Shown here: positions 52,439-63,472 of the stretch, piece by piece
Layout of the letters: the number at the start of each line of letters is the position of its first letter
How positions within the stretch are numbered: the first letter of the stretch is position 1
From: Sphingomonadaceae bacterium
GTDB lineage: Bacteria; Pseudomonadota; Alphaproteobacteria; Sphingomonadales; Sphingomonadaceae
NCBI GenBank assembly: GCA_024236155.1
Contig: JACKLA010000001.1
Coordinates: 1,302,001 to 1,366,000, forward strand
Reading direction: 5' to 3'
Length of the DNA stretch: 64,000 nucleotides
Program-made: the position numbers and the translations under genes
The notes under the pieces: model-generated
What the model was told of the DNA's origin: nothing
The model's database searches: none
The model's input: only the letters and a program-made list of their open reading frames with translations

Positions 52439-53629
52439 ATGCAGCGGGCAGGGGGGCGGTTTTCACCAATGTCGGCATTTTCCGATCGCGAACTGCAATT
52501 TCTTGCGAATGCCATTGGGTGCCCGGCAAGCAGTGGAGCGGAACCTGTATCTGCCGATGATGTCGACTGGGCGAGGTTCCTATTGCTTGTCGAACGTCAC
52601 CGTGTGGGCGCGCTGGTTGCAGCGTCTTCCACCCGGCTGAATTTGCCGCCAGCCGTCGTCGATGCATTGGCGGAAGACGAAAGCGTCAACGCCGCCAATT
52701 ACCTGCGATCGCGGGCTGTGCTTGACCGTCTTGAGGCGCGGTTCTCTGCCGAGGCAATCGACTGGGCCGTGCTCAAGGGGCTGGCCATCGCCGAGCGGTA
52801 TTACGAACGTCCGTCACTGCGCGAGATGATCGATGTCGACCTGCTGGTCGACCGGGATCGCATTGCCGATGCAGAGCGAATTCTCGCGGATGAGGGTTTC
52901 GAGCGGTATCATCCCAGGTTCGAACTCGATGCTGCACGCCGGGCCAACTTCATGGCGTTGCATTCGGCCTTCTCGTTCATCCGCAAGCGCGATGGTGCGC
53001 AGCTCGACCTGCATTGGCGCACGGTCCAGAATCCGCGTTTCCTGCCGCAGCTGGATGCAGGCTGGCGGGACCATGTGGTGCGCCGCGAAGATCGCCCCTG
53101 GCCCGTCCTGCGCGAAGACGTCCACTTTACCTATGTCCTCGTCCACGGTGCCAAGCATGGCTGGGCGCGGTTGAAGTGGCTGGTCGATATCGACCATATG
53201 CTTGCCGGGCTCGATGCCAGCGGTGCAGAGGCTTTGGCCCAGTGCATCCGCGACAATGCAATTCCCGATCTTGCCGGAGCTGCGTTCAACCTGTGCGAAA
53301 AGACCCTTGGCTCGGCCATCCCGCCTGCTCTCGCCGCACTGTCGAAATCGGAGGGAGCCAACCGCCTTCGCGCCTTGTCGCTCCGGCTGATCGAACATGA
53401 CATACCGCATGGCGGGGCCGGGCTGGGCGATGTCGGCTACCTTGCCACCCGGATACGCCATTCGCTCGGCCTGTCGAGCAATCGCGGCTATCGCAGGCAG
53501 GCGTTGCTGCTCGAACTGGCGCGGCCGACCGATCTGGGCGCGGTTCCGCTGCCGGCAGGCTGGGGCGGCGCGCTGGCTGTCGTCTCTCCGCTGATGGCGC
53601 TGGGAAGGACGTTCAGGCGTTCTGCCTGA
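52439..53629 (+). CDS. nucleotidyltransferase-family protein, lasso cluster
   Basis: A protein of about 396 residues of the NTase-like family seen next to lasso kinases. The motif VLKGLAIAERYYERPSLREMIDVDLLVDRD contains the DxD-type metal pair. HWRTVQNPRFLPQL and the later HGAKHGWARLKWLVDIDHML are family-like segments. In pseudomycoidin-type clusters such a protein is linked to adding hexoses to the phosphorylated lasso. It is divergent from the minus-strand cluster. The start could also be ATG 52469 (MSAFSD) or an upstream ATG at 52415. Confidence 0.85.
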   Translation: MQRAGGRFSPMSAFSDRELQFLANAIGCPASSGAEPVSADDVDWARFLLLVERHRVGALVAASSTRLNLPPAVVDALAEDESVNAANYLRSRAVLDRLEARFSAEAIDWAVLKGLAIAERYYERPSLREMIDVDLLVDRDRIADAERILADEGFERYHPRFELDAARRANFMALHSAFSFIRKRDGAQLDLHWRTVQNPRFLPQLDAGWRDHVVRREDRPWPVLREDVHFTYVLVHGAKHGWARLKWLVDIDHMLAGLDASGAEALAQCIRDNAIPDLAGAAFNLCEKTLGSAIPPALAALSKSEGANRLRALSLRLIEHDIPHGGAGLGDVGYLATRIRHSLGLSSNRGYRRQALLLELARPTDLGAVPLPAGWGGALAVVSPLMALGRTFRRSA

Positions 53630-53697
53630 CCAGCGCGTCCATTGCACTGGCGCTGCTGGGCGACTAGAGGCAGGCCGAACCCAATGCAGGCCTGAAC

Positions 53698-55800
53698 TTG
53701 CCACGAATTTCCTCCCTTTCGATCCGCCTGATCCTGGCGCTCCTGCTGATGGTCCTTGCCGGAGGAAAGCCTGCATGGGCGCAGCAGGCAGCCGGGCAGC
53801 AGCATATTCGCGCGGAGCTGGTTGCACTCACGGCTGCACAGCCGGGCAAGCCGCTGCAACTTGCGATCCATTTCACGCCGGAGCCGGGCTGGCATGGCTA
53901 TTGGAAGAACCCCGGCGATGCGGGTTTCGGGATGGAACTCGACTGGCAGATGCCGGCAGGGTGGCAGGCCGGGGCGCCGGAGTATCCCGTGCCGCAAACG
54001 CTGCTCATCGCGGGGCTGATGAATCACGTCTACAAGGGCGATTACGCCGTCCTGATCCCGGTCAGCATTCCGCCGGAGCAATCGTCGCGCGGGGTGATGA
54101 ATCTCGCGGTCGACGCGGAGTGGCTCGCTTGCAGCGATACCTTGTGCGTGCGCGAAAGGGGGCTGCTTGAACTCACGCTGCCGATGGGTGCCGCGCCAAG
54201 ACCGGATGCGCGCACCGCTGCATGGATGGGAGCGATACCGCCGCTGCTCGACAAGCAGGCGAATTTCGAACTTGGCGCGGGCAAGCTGCGGCTCGCAATC
54301 CCGCTGCCGCGCAGCTTCGAGATCGCCGATCCGCATCTGTTCATCGCCAACACCGAACTGGTCAAATACTCGTCGGCGCAGGCCTTTGCGCGCGATGGCG
54401 ACATGCTGGTGGCTGAGGTGGATCTTGCCGATGATGCGGTTGCGCCTGAGGAAATCGAAGCGATTCTTGCCTTCGACAAGACGCAGGGTGTCCACCTTGC
54501 AGCGGTTGCGGGCGACGTGCCAGCCATGTCAGGCGAATACCTCAAGAAGGGCGATGCCGGACCGGCGTTACCATGGCTGTTGCTGGCGGCGCTGGCGGGC
54601 GGATTGCTGCTCAATGTCATGCCCTGTGTGTTCCCGATCCTCAGCCTCAAGGCGATCAGCCTCGCACGGGCCGGGGAAAGCGAAGCCCAGGCGCGGCGCG
54701 AAGGGCTGGCCTATACGGCGGGCGTTGTGCTCGCCTGCGTGGCGCTGGGTGGCGTGATCCTGGCCTTGCGCGCGGGCGGCGAGCAGGTGGGCTGGGCCTT
54801 CCAGCTGCAGCAACCGGCAGTGGTCATCGCGTTGCTATTCCTTGCGGTCGCGATCACCATGAACCTCGCTGGTTTGTACCAGTTGCCGGGCATATCGATC
54901 ACCCGCAGCGGCGAACCGGCGAGCGCCTTTGCCACCGGATTGCTGGCGGCCTTCGTGGCAACACCTTGCACCGGTCCGTTCATGGCAGCGGCGCTGGGGG
55001 CGGCGCTGTTGCTGCCGACCGCATCGGCATTGTTGCTGTTTGCCGCACTTGGCCTTGGACTGGCGCTGCCCTTCCTTGCAATCGGCTTCATCCCCGCATT
55101 GCGCAAACGCCTGCCCCGGCCCGGCCCGTGGATGGAGCGGTTCCGCCGGATCATGGCAATCCCGATGGGGCTGACTGCGCTGGCGCTGATCTGGCTGGTT
55201 GCGCGGCTCGGTGGCAAGCCGTTCGCGCTGCTGGTCATGCTTGCGCTGTTCGGGCTGGTCTTCGGCCTGCTGATCGTTGGCAAGCTGCAGCAGCGCGGCA
55301 AGCTGGCCTGGCCAGCCTTCGGCCTGATTGCGGCACCGTTTGCGATCTTCGCGGCGTTCGCACTGCCCGCTTCCTACGAGCAGCGCCGGAACGAAGCCGA
55401 TTCCATCCTCGAACCGCTGCCCTATTCTGCACAATCTCTCGCTGAAGCGCGGGCGAGCGGCAAGCCGGTATTCGTCTGGCTGACCGCCGACTGGTGCATC
55501 ACCTGCAAGGTCAATGAAAGCGTTGCGATCGAGCGCGAGCAGACGCGCGAGGCATTTGAGAAGTCAGGTGTCATCGCCCTGCGCGGCGACTGGACGCAGC
55601 CCGATCCGGCCATCTCCGCCTATCTCGACCAATTCGGTGCAGCGGGTGTGCCGCTCTATGTCTGGTATGCGCCGGGAGGCGAGGGTGAGGTCATGCCCCA
55701 GGTGCTGACGCCGGGCTTGCTGGCTGATCTGGCGGCGGGCCGGGCTGTGAATTCGAACGACAATCCTCGACCAACTGACCCGGCAACGGGCTCGGATTGA
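53698..55800 (+). CDS. thiol:disulfide interchange protein DsbD/ScsB-type
   Basis: A 700-residue inner-membrane disulfide reductase. Signal peptide (RLILALLLMVLAGGKPAWAQ), an N-terminal periplasmic DsbD-alpha-like domain of about 250 residues, a membrane domain with the paired Cys in NVMPCVFPILSLK and FVATPCTGPFMAAAL, and a C-terminal thioredoxin-like domain with the redox pair in TADWCITCKVN. It carries electrons from cytosolic thioredoxin to periplasmic proteins. The start is TTG 53698; the nearby ATG at 53683 is stopped after three codons. Its 3' end overlaps the convergent lipoprotein gene by 110 bases. Confidence 0.92.
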   Translation: MPRISSLSIRLILALLLMVLAGGKPAWAQQAAGQQHIRAELVALTAAQPGKPLQLAIHFTPEPGWHGYWKNPGDAGFGMELDWQMPAGWQAGAPEYPVPQTLLIAGLMNHVYKGDYAVLIPVSIPPEQSSRGVMNLAVDAEWLACSDTLCVRERGLLELTLPMGAAPRPDARTAAWMGAIPPLLDKQANFELGAGKLRLAIPLPRSFEIADPHLFIANTELVKYSSAQAFARDGDMLVAEVDLADDAVAPEEIEAILAFDKTQGVHLAAVAGDVPAMSGEYLKKGDAGPALPWLLLAALAGGLLLNVMPCVFPILSLKAISLARAGESEAQARREGLAYTAGVVLACVALGGVILALRAGGEQVGWAFQLQQPAVVIALLFLAVAITMNLAGLYQLPGISITRSGEPASAFATGLLAAFVATPCTGPFMAAALGAALLLPTASALLLFAALGLGLALPFLAIGFIPALRKRLPRPGPWMERFRRIMAIPMGLTALALIWLVARLGGKPFALLVMLALFGLVFGLLIVGKLQQRGKLAWPAFGLIAAPFAIFAAFALPASYEQRRNEADSILEPLPYSAQSLAEARASGKPVFVWLTADWCITCKVNESVAIEREQTREAFEKSGVIALRGDWTQPDPAISAYLDQFGAAGVPLYVWYAPGGEGEVMPQVLTPGLLADLAAGRAVNSNDNPRPTDPATGSD

Positions 55801-56275
55801 GCGAGACGGTTCCGGCACCGGGCACGGTCAGTTCGATTGCCCGCATCCCGGTGAACACGTCGAGGTCGGGCAGGGCAGCCGGATAGCTCGCTTCCCACAG
55901 CCAGCCATGCCCGTTCCAGACCGCCGGGACGGGCAGCCGTGCGCGGTGGCCGTTGCCGATGATCGCCATGATCGCCGCTGCCTCGGGATCGGCAGTGACG
56001 AAGCGGGTAACGCGGACTGTGCGTCGCTGGCCGTCGGCGACGCAGGCGAGTGCGAGCAAGGGTGTCTTGCCCGGCGTTCCGTAGACAATCCGGCTGCCGC
56101 CTTTCACCGGGCTCCAGATCGCATTCTCGGTATCGGGCGAGTCGATGGGCGCCATCGGTGCTTCGCGATGCGGCGCTTCGGGTGCGCGTTCGGCATAATT
56201 GTCCGCAGCGGGCGGCTGGCAGGCGGCAAGACCGATGCATGCGAGCGGTAAAGCAAATTTTTGCACGAAGTCCAT
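55691..56275 (-). CDS. hypothetical lipoprotein
   Basis: A 194-residue predicted lipoprotein (signal peptide with lipobox LAAC at Cys19), then a Pro/Ala/Glu-rich linker and a globular part with IVYGTPGKTPLLALACVADG and LPVPAVWNGHGWLWEAS. No family recognised. Its last 36 codons lie antisense to the end of the DsbD-type gene; the shorter C-terminus after SNSQPGPPPDQ is low complexity. Confidence 0.75.
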   Translation of the reverse strand: MDFVQKFALPLACIGLAACQPPAADNYAERAPEAPHREAPMAPIDSPDTENAIWSPVKGGSRIVYGTPGKTPLLALACVADGQRRTVRVTRFVTADPEAAAIMAIIGNGHRARLPVPAVWNGHGWLWEASYPAALPDLDVFTGMRAIELTVPGAGTVSLNPSPLPGQLVEDCRSNSQPGPPPDQPASPASAPGA

Positions 56276-56346
56276 GCGACCCCATATTCATGCCATGGCA
56301 TGCCTGTCCATGGCGCATCTAAGGATGGCTGCGGAGGATTTATGCG

Positions 56347-56883
56347 ATGGAGGAAGCCGATTTTGTCGCGCGGCGTTCGCCCGTGCGGATTGGATTGCTG
56401 ATTGCGCTGCTGGCGGCGCTGTCGCTGGTGCTGCTGCTCGTCGATTTCGCCGAGATCGCGCGCAACATCTCGAATCGGCGGCTGGCCGTTATCGAGGCGC
56501 TGGCCGTCATGGCCAGGGTAATCGGCGGCGTCGGCCTGCTGACGGCAGTCATCAGGCTGCCTGCATTGTTCAGCGCACCCGTCGAAATCGCGATTTCGGC
56601 TGAGGGTATTTTGTTCGACCCTGCGTTGAAACAGATACTGCCATGGGATCGGGTGGCGCGTGTGGCTGTGCGCAAGATGTCCGGGCACCGCGTGCTGGCG
56701 GTGTTCATAGTGGATGCCGGGAATTTCCCGATCAGGCCGGTTGCGCGCCGGATCGCTGCGCTGAACCGCCTTTCCGCCGACTACGGAGATATCAATCTCG
56801 CGACTGTGCGCAGCGCGGCAAGTTTCGACCAGATGGTCGCCGCCGTCGCCCGATATGTCGAAGTCGAACCCCTTAGGTCCTGA
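56347..56883 (+). CDS. hypothetical membrane protein with PH-like domain
   Basis: A 178-residue protein with two N-terminal transmembrane helices (VRIGLLIALLAALSLVLLLVDF and a second around ALAVMARVIGGVGLLTAVI) followed by a small beta-rich domain (VEIAISAEGILFDPALKQILPWDRVARVAV), which resembles bacterial PH-like membrane proteins. Function unknown. Confidence 0.75.
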   Translation: MEEADFVARRSPVRIGLLIALLAALSLVLLLVDFAEIARNISNRRLAVIEALAVMARVIGGVGLLTAVIRLPALFSAPVEIAISAEGILFDPALKQILPWDRVARVAVRKMSGHRVLAVFIVDAGNFPIRPVARRIAALNRLSADYGDINLATVRSAASFDQMVAAVARYVEVEPLRS

Positions 56884-56889
56884 CCCTGG

Positions 56890-57672
56890 CTAGCCGGGCT
56901 TGACGAATTTCATCAGGAAACGGTCGGTCTTGCCGCGAATGGACGGGTCGAACACGCTGATTTCGTGGTTGTCGGTGGGGTTGGCCAGCATATCGCTTTC
57001 GGCAACGAGCCTGAACCCGGCCCGCTCGAAATCGGCGCGAACGACGGCAGGGTCGATGCGATGGTACTTGTCGACAATCATGCGGGTATCCGTGCCTTCA
57101 CCGACATGGTCGATCACCCCGATGATGCCACCGGGCTTCATCCCGGCATAGAGTCCGCGCAGATAGGCATCGGGATCGGTCATGGGGATCTTGTAGCGTT
57201 CGGATTCCCAGTAAATGTCGTGATACGACAGGCTGATAATGGCGAAATCGAGCGAGTTGGCGGCGGGCGCAAAAACGTCGAACGGATAGCGGGATTCGCT
57301 GACCTGCGGCGATCTTGCCTCTAGCGCAGCCCAGGCCGTCTTGGCGTCGTCATCGGTATAGAATTGCGCGGGCTGGTACGCGATGACCTTGCCCTGCGTG
57401 CCGACGGCATGGCCGATGATCTCGGCCCAGTATCCTTCGCCAGTAAGCAAGTCGGCGGCGGTCATGCCCGGCTCGAGGCCAAGGAAGGCCAGCACTTCGG
57501 CGGGTTTGCGGTTCTCGTCGAGCTTGCGCGCTTCTTCCGGGCGATCGACGGCAGCGACGGCGGTTGCGAAACTGCTGGCGCTGACGGCGGGCTTAGTGTC
57601 GCCATAGGCTGGCGCGCAGGCCGCAATGCCAAGCGCAAGCGCGGCGGTGAACGTCTTACGGTATCCGGTCAT
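56890..57672 (-). CDS. predicted exported class I SAM-dependent methyltransferase
   Basis: A 260-residue protein from ATG 57672 (behind GGGGAG) with a signal peptide (FTAALALGIAACAPAYG). A Rossmann methyltransferase core follows (PGMTAADLLTGEGYWAEIIGHAVG for SAM binding). The N-terminal signal with Cys is unusual for this enzyme class because SAM is cytosolic, yet it recurs in proteobacterial homologues. Substrate unknown. Confidence 0.85.
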   Translation of the reverse strand: MTGYRKTFTAALALGIAACAPAYGDTKPAVSASSFATAVAAVDRPEEARKLDENRKPAEVLAFLGLEPGMTAADLLTGEGYWAEIIGHAVGTQGKVIAYQPAQFYTDDDAKTAWAALEARSPQVSESRYPFDVFAPAANSLDFAIISLSYHDIYWESERYKIPMTDPDAYLRGLYAGMKPGGIIGVIDHVGEGTDTRMIVDKYHRIDPAVVRADFERAGFRLVAESDMLANPTDNHEISVFDPSIRGKTDRFLMKFVKPG

Positions 57673-57763
57673 TTGATCTCCCCTGTATGACAAGGGATGC
57701 ACCGCACCACCGCACGATCAAGCGCGGTTGTACGAACGGCTTGCTGGCTCGACCAACGGCAAA

Positions 57764-59260
57764 TCAGCGCGCGCGGATAAAGGCCCTGATGTCGCTAGAC
57801 AGCTTTGCCCGATCCTCGTCGCGGACATACATCATGTGGCCTGCGTCGTAGTAATGCCATTCGATCCGATCTTGCGGGATGCCGGTGCGGTTGAGCGAAT
57901 ATTCGGCCCCGAAGAAGGGTGTGGCGAAATCGTAGTAACCTTGCGCAACGAAGGTCCTGAGGCCCGAATTCTGCCGCATCGCCTGCCCGATGAAGGGCGC
58001 GACATTGAGATAGGCTCCGCGCCCGCGCCCGGACAGCGACCACTCCCAGTTGCGGCCCGGTTCGCTGCCGATGGATTGATATTCGCGGGTCGTCTCGAAG
58101 CCGAGCGTATCGCGTGCCCAGCTGTTGATCGCGGCGGTGTAGCCGGCATCAATGCCATAGAAGCTGGGGTCGTTGTCGGGCGTTTCGCCTGCATTGTCGA
58201 AATCGCGCCCGGTATATCGCGCATCGAGCCTGCCGATAGTCTGCCCGCGATCGCGCAACAGTTCCTTGTAGAAGCGTTGCGATGTCACCCGCAGGTCTGC
58301 GTTTTCGAGATAGGTTTCGCTGAGGCCCGTCAGACGCGACAGTTCTGCACGGACAGCTGCGCGCTCCGCGTCGGGCAAATCCTGCCCCTTGAGCAGCGCC
58401 GCCGCGTATGGCCCGATGGCAAAACGGCGGGCCTCTTCGACGATTGCCTCGACCGAGGGCGCCTGTGCCTTGTCATGATAATAAGCCGCTGCGGCCATGT
58501 TGGGCAGGGTGACGATATAGGCCATCTCGTTGCCCGGCGTCGGCTCGCGCCCGGCAAAATCGAGGATGGTCGAAATCAGCACCAACCCGTTGAGGCCGAC
58601 ATCGTTGTAGGTTTCGCCTTCCAACTCGCGCGCGACCATGGCGGTGCGGGTCGTACCGTAACTCTCGCCACCGAGATATTTCGGGCTGTTCCAGCGGCCA
58701 TTGTCATTGAGCCATCGCCGGATGACGGTCGCCACGGCACTGGCATCGGCTTCCAGCCCGTAATATTTCTTCGGATCGGTGCCTTCGGTCAGGTAGCTGA
58801 ACCCCGTTCCCGGCGGATCGATGAAGACGAGGTCTGCAACATCGAGCAGGCTGTCGGGGTTGTCGAGCAGCGGGTAGGGCGGGGCACCATCGTCTTTGGC
58901 ATCGGAAGGGATGGCCACCCGCTTCGGCCCGAAGGCCCCCATCTGCAGCCAGACCGATCCCGAACCGGGGCCGCCGTTGAACAGGAAGAACACCGGTCGT
59001 GACGCATCGCGCGGCTGTTTCACATAGCTGGTGGTGATGATAACCGCTTCCGGCTGGCCCTTTTCGGAAGACAGCAGGTTCTCCTTGATCGTCGCGCTAT
59101 AGGCGATGCGCTGGCCGCCGAACGTACCCGACATCTCGCGCGTCTGGGTCTGGAGTTCGGGTGCGGCAGGCGCGGATTTTTCGGCAGCGGGTTTGTCTTG
59201 CGCGGCAAGCGGCGTCGAAATGGCTAGAGCGGCAGTGGCCACGAGGATGCGATGGATCAT
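57764..59260 (-). CDS. S10-family serine carboxypeptidase-like peptidase
   Basis: A 498-residue exported alpha/beta-hydrolase peptidase from ATG 59260 (signal peptide MIHRILVATAALAISTPLAAQ). The nucleophile Ser is in YLGGESYGTTR, the oxyanion segment FFLFNGGPGSGSVWL is present, the Asp is probably in YYDFATPFFG, and the His is in YYDAGHMMY. It probably trims C-terminal residues from peptides in the periplasm. It is not linked to the lasso cluster by distance or direction. Confidence 0.92.
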   Translation of the reverse strand: MIHRILVATAALAISTPLAAQDKPAAEKSAPAAPELQTQTREMSGTFGGQRIAYSATIKENLLSSEKGQPEAVIITTSYVKQPRDASRPVFFLFNGGPGSGSVWLQMGAFGPKRVAIPSDAKDDGAPPYPLLDNPDSLLDVADLVFIDPPGTGFSYLTEGTDPKKYYGLEADASAVATVIRRWLNDNGRWNSPKYLGGESYGTTRTAMVARELEGETYNDVGLNGLVLISTILDFAGREPTPGNEMAYIVTLPNMAAAAYYHDKAQAPSVEAIVEEARRFAIGPYAAALLKGQDLPDAERAAVRAELSRLTGLSETYLENADLRVTSQRFYKELLRDRGQTIGRLDARYTGRDFDNAGETPDNDPSFYGIDAGYTAAINSWARDTLGFETTREYQSIGSEPGRNWEWSLSGRGRGAYLNVAPFIGQAMRQNSGLRTFVAQGYYDFATPFFGAEYSLNRTGIPQDRIEWHYYDAGHMMYVRDEDRAKLSSDIRAFIRAR

Positions 59261-59387
59261 CCTGTGACTATGGCAAAACCGCAGGGCGCGGTAAATTGGC
59301 GACTGTCGAAGCAGGATTGTGCTTTGTCTAATGCAGCGTGGTGTGGAGCGTGACCGATGCCAGCCTGCGGGGTGGAGGATTGGACAT

Positions 59388-59945
59388 ATGCGTTTTGCCT
59401 TGCTCGCTGCTGCTTTGCTGACTTTCCCGGTGACCGGGGTTCTCGCCCAGGATGAACCCATCGAAACGGCTGAGGAAGGCGTCAGCCCGGCGCTCGCACA
59501 ACTGCGGCATGTTGTTGGCGCGTGGGATGTCACCACGACCTTTTACCGCCCGGATGGCACGCCGGGTCGCGCATTTCCCGGAACCTACACGTTTGCATGG
59601 GTGATGCCCGACAAGATCGTGCAGGGCACCAGCACCATCCCCGAATTCGGCATGTCGTCGGGCATCCTGTTCTACCTGCGCGATGCGAGCAAGGAGATCG
59701 AGATGGTCTCGGTCGGTCCCGACGGCCAGTTGTGGACGATGACCGGACCGCAGGATTCCGAAACGCGCGAGACGCCGGTGGTCGATATGCCTGACGGCTC
59801 AACGCTGAAACTGCGCTTCACCCGCTTCAATGTGACGGCGGATCGGTTCGAGTCGAAGATGGACCGCTCGACCGATGGCGGCGAGACATGGGTGCAGGGC
59901 AACCATCAGGTGTTTGTGCGCAAAGGCGAGCGAGGGAATGCTTAG
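59388..59945 (+). CDS. exported hypothetical protein, DUF1579-like
   Basis: A 185-residue protein from ATG 59388, which follows GGAGG. A signal peptide (LLAAALLTFPVTGVLAQ) is followed by a beta-rich domain (LAQLRHVVGAWDVTTTFYRPDGTPG, TYTFAWVMPDKIVQGTS), as in DUF1579-like lipocalin-type proteins. No catalytic residues seen. Confidence 0.8.
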   Translation: MRFALLAAALLTFPVTGVLAQDEPIETAEEGVSPALAQLRHVVGAWDVTTTFYRPDGTPGRAFPGTYTFAWVMPDKIVQGTSTIPEFGMSSGILFYLRDASKEIEMVSVGPDGQLWTMTGPQDSETRETPVVDMPDGSTLKLRFTRFNVTADRFESKMDRSTDGGETWVQGNHQVFVRKGERGNA

Positions 59946-59973
59946 GCTGGAAAGGCGTGATGTAGCTGATACT

Positions 59974-60078
59974 TCACTTCTTCCGTCCTGCCTGAAACGC
60001 GGCGATCACTGCGGCTATGATGGCGACGACCACGAGCAGAGTGGTCAGGACGATCATGGAAATTTCGAAGGGTGTCAT
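59974..60078 (-). CDS. small single-span membrane protein
   Basis: A 34-residue frame, ATG 60078, preceded by AGGCAGCC. It encodes one long hydrophobic helix (MIVLTTLLVVVAIIAAVIAAF) and a basic tail (QAGRKK), a typical small membrane peptide. Nothing else is known. It lies between the DUF1579-like gene and uvrB. Confidence 0.6.
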   Translation of the reverse strand: MTPFEISMIVLTTLLVVVAIIAAVIAAFQAGRKK

Positions 60079-60228
60079 TGGCTGCCTCGTTGTTGATGCA
60101 GCCACCTATGAATCTACGTTTTGAATCGAATGCAACAGGTAGTTAGCAGACGGAAAGCATGGCGCCATCTCTAATACACTGATTTCATGCAAGGATTTTT
60201 TCCACAAGATTCTGATATCGTCGCAACG

Positions 60229-62412
<2,184 letters not shown>

Positions 62413-62588
62413 GGCGGAACATATGGGGACAATCTGCCGGTAAGCAAAGGGCTTTCTGTGTATCATGCACCTCGCCGGACGCTCCGGGGACCGCGAGTAA
62501 TACGGGGATCTGTTCTGACACTCATGTGTCGCGCGGTGGAACCACTTGCGCCGAGACGGTTTCAAGACAATGTTACGGTTTTGCGTCT

Positions 62589-63380
62589 ATGGACCAGAGT
62601 ATGGCGACACGCTTCACATTGCCGGGCAGTGAGGCCCCCTTGTGGGACCGGGCGGAGATCGCCCGGCGCGTTGCGCTTGCGCGCGAGGCGGAGCCGGACG
62701 AAGCCGGGGCGGGGCGCCCGCCGCTGCGCTATCTGGTCGGCGAAGCCACGCATATCGCCGAGCCGCTCATGCGGATGTTTCGCAAGGTCGATACGCCGAT
62801 CGCGGCCCGGCCCCGCAAGGTGCTGCTGCTTCCCGGTTTCGCGACCCATCCTGTGCGCATGCGTTACATGGCGCGCCAGATCGAAAAATCGGGCCACAAG
62901 GTGAAGCGGTGGGGGCTTGGCTTCAATCTGGGGCCGACTGCGGAGAATATCGAACAGCTTGAGCGGCGCCTGTGCGAAATCACCGACCGCTATGGCGAAA
63001 ACCTCGTGCTTGTCGGCTGGAGCCTTGGCGGATTGTTCGCCCGCGAACTGGCGCATCGCCATCCGGACAAGGTCGACAAGGTGATAACCATGGGCTCGCC
63101 ATTCTCGGGCAGCCCGAGGGCGAACCGTGCATGGCGCGCCTATCAGGCGATTACGGGGCATCGGGTCGACGCGCCACCGGTCGATCGTGACAGGACCGAG
63201 AAGCCACCGGTCGAAACCGTCGCCTTCTGGAGCCCGCGCGATGGCATCGTCAGTTCACGCTCGGCCTGTGGGCGCCCGGGGGAGCGCGACCGGGCCGTGG
63301 CGCTGCGCTGCACACATATGGGCTTCTCGTCTTCGAGCGAATGTATCGAGGCAGTTTTGCGTGAACTCGACGACGCTTGA
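62589..63380 (+). CDS. alpha/beta hydrolase
   Basis: A 263-residue alpha/beta-hydrolase: KVLLLPGFATHP at the first strand, nucleophile Ser in LVLVGWSLGGLFARELAHR, and a likely His in RCTHMGFSSSSE. It resembles esterase/lipase-like proteins that act on lipids or polyesters. ATG 62589 (MDQSMATRF) is followed by another Met codon at 62601. Substrate unknown. The ATP-grasp gene follows after 92 bases. Confidence 0.85.
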   Translation: MDQSMATRFTLPGSEAPLWDRAEIARRVALAREAEPDEAGAGRPPLRYLVGEATHIAEPLMRMFRKVDTPIAARPRKVLLLPGFATHPVRMRYMARQIEKSGHKVKRWGLGFNLGPTAENIEQLERRLCEITDRYGENLVLVGWSLGGLFARELAHRHPDKVDKVITMGSPFSGSPRANRAWRAYQAITGHRVDAPPVDRDRTEKPPVETVAFWSPRDGIVSSRSACGRPGERDRAVALRCTHMGFSSSSECIEAVLRELDDA

Positions 63381-63472
63381 ACCTTTGCGCGTTTGAGCTA
63401 CAGTTCGCACCTGCACAATCCTGTGCATGCGAGTCCGGCCTGTGCGCGTGAGTCCGGCAGCTTCGGGGGTTC

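Noticed and set aside
57764..59260. S10 peptidase as a lasso-peptide processing enzyme
   Set aside because: It is more than 4 kb away, exported, and not co-directional or linked to the cluster; lasso maturation uses B2-type proteases.
60080..60103. GGCTGC...GCAGCC repeat upstream of the small membrane peptide gene
   Set aside because: Long loop and no T-run; it lies before the peptide gene, so not convincing as terminator or operator.
62417..62431. GAAC-N7-GACA at the uvrB start, similar to the alphaproteobacterial LexA box GAAC-N7-GAAC
   Set aside because: Two mismatches in the second half and it overlaps the coding start; too weak to claim SOS control.
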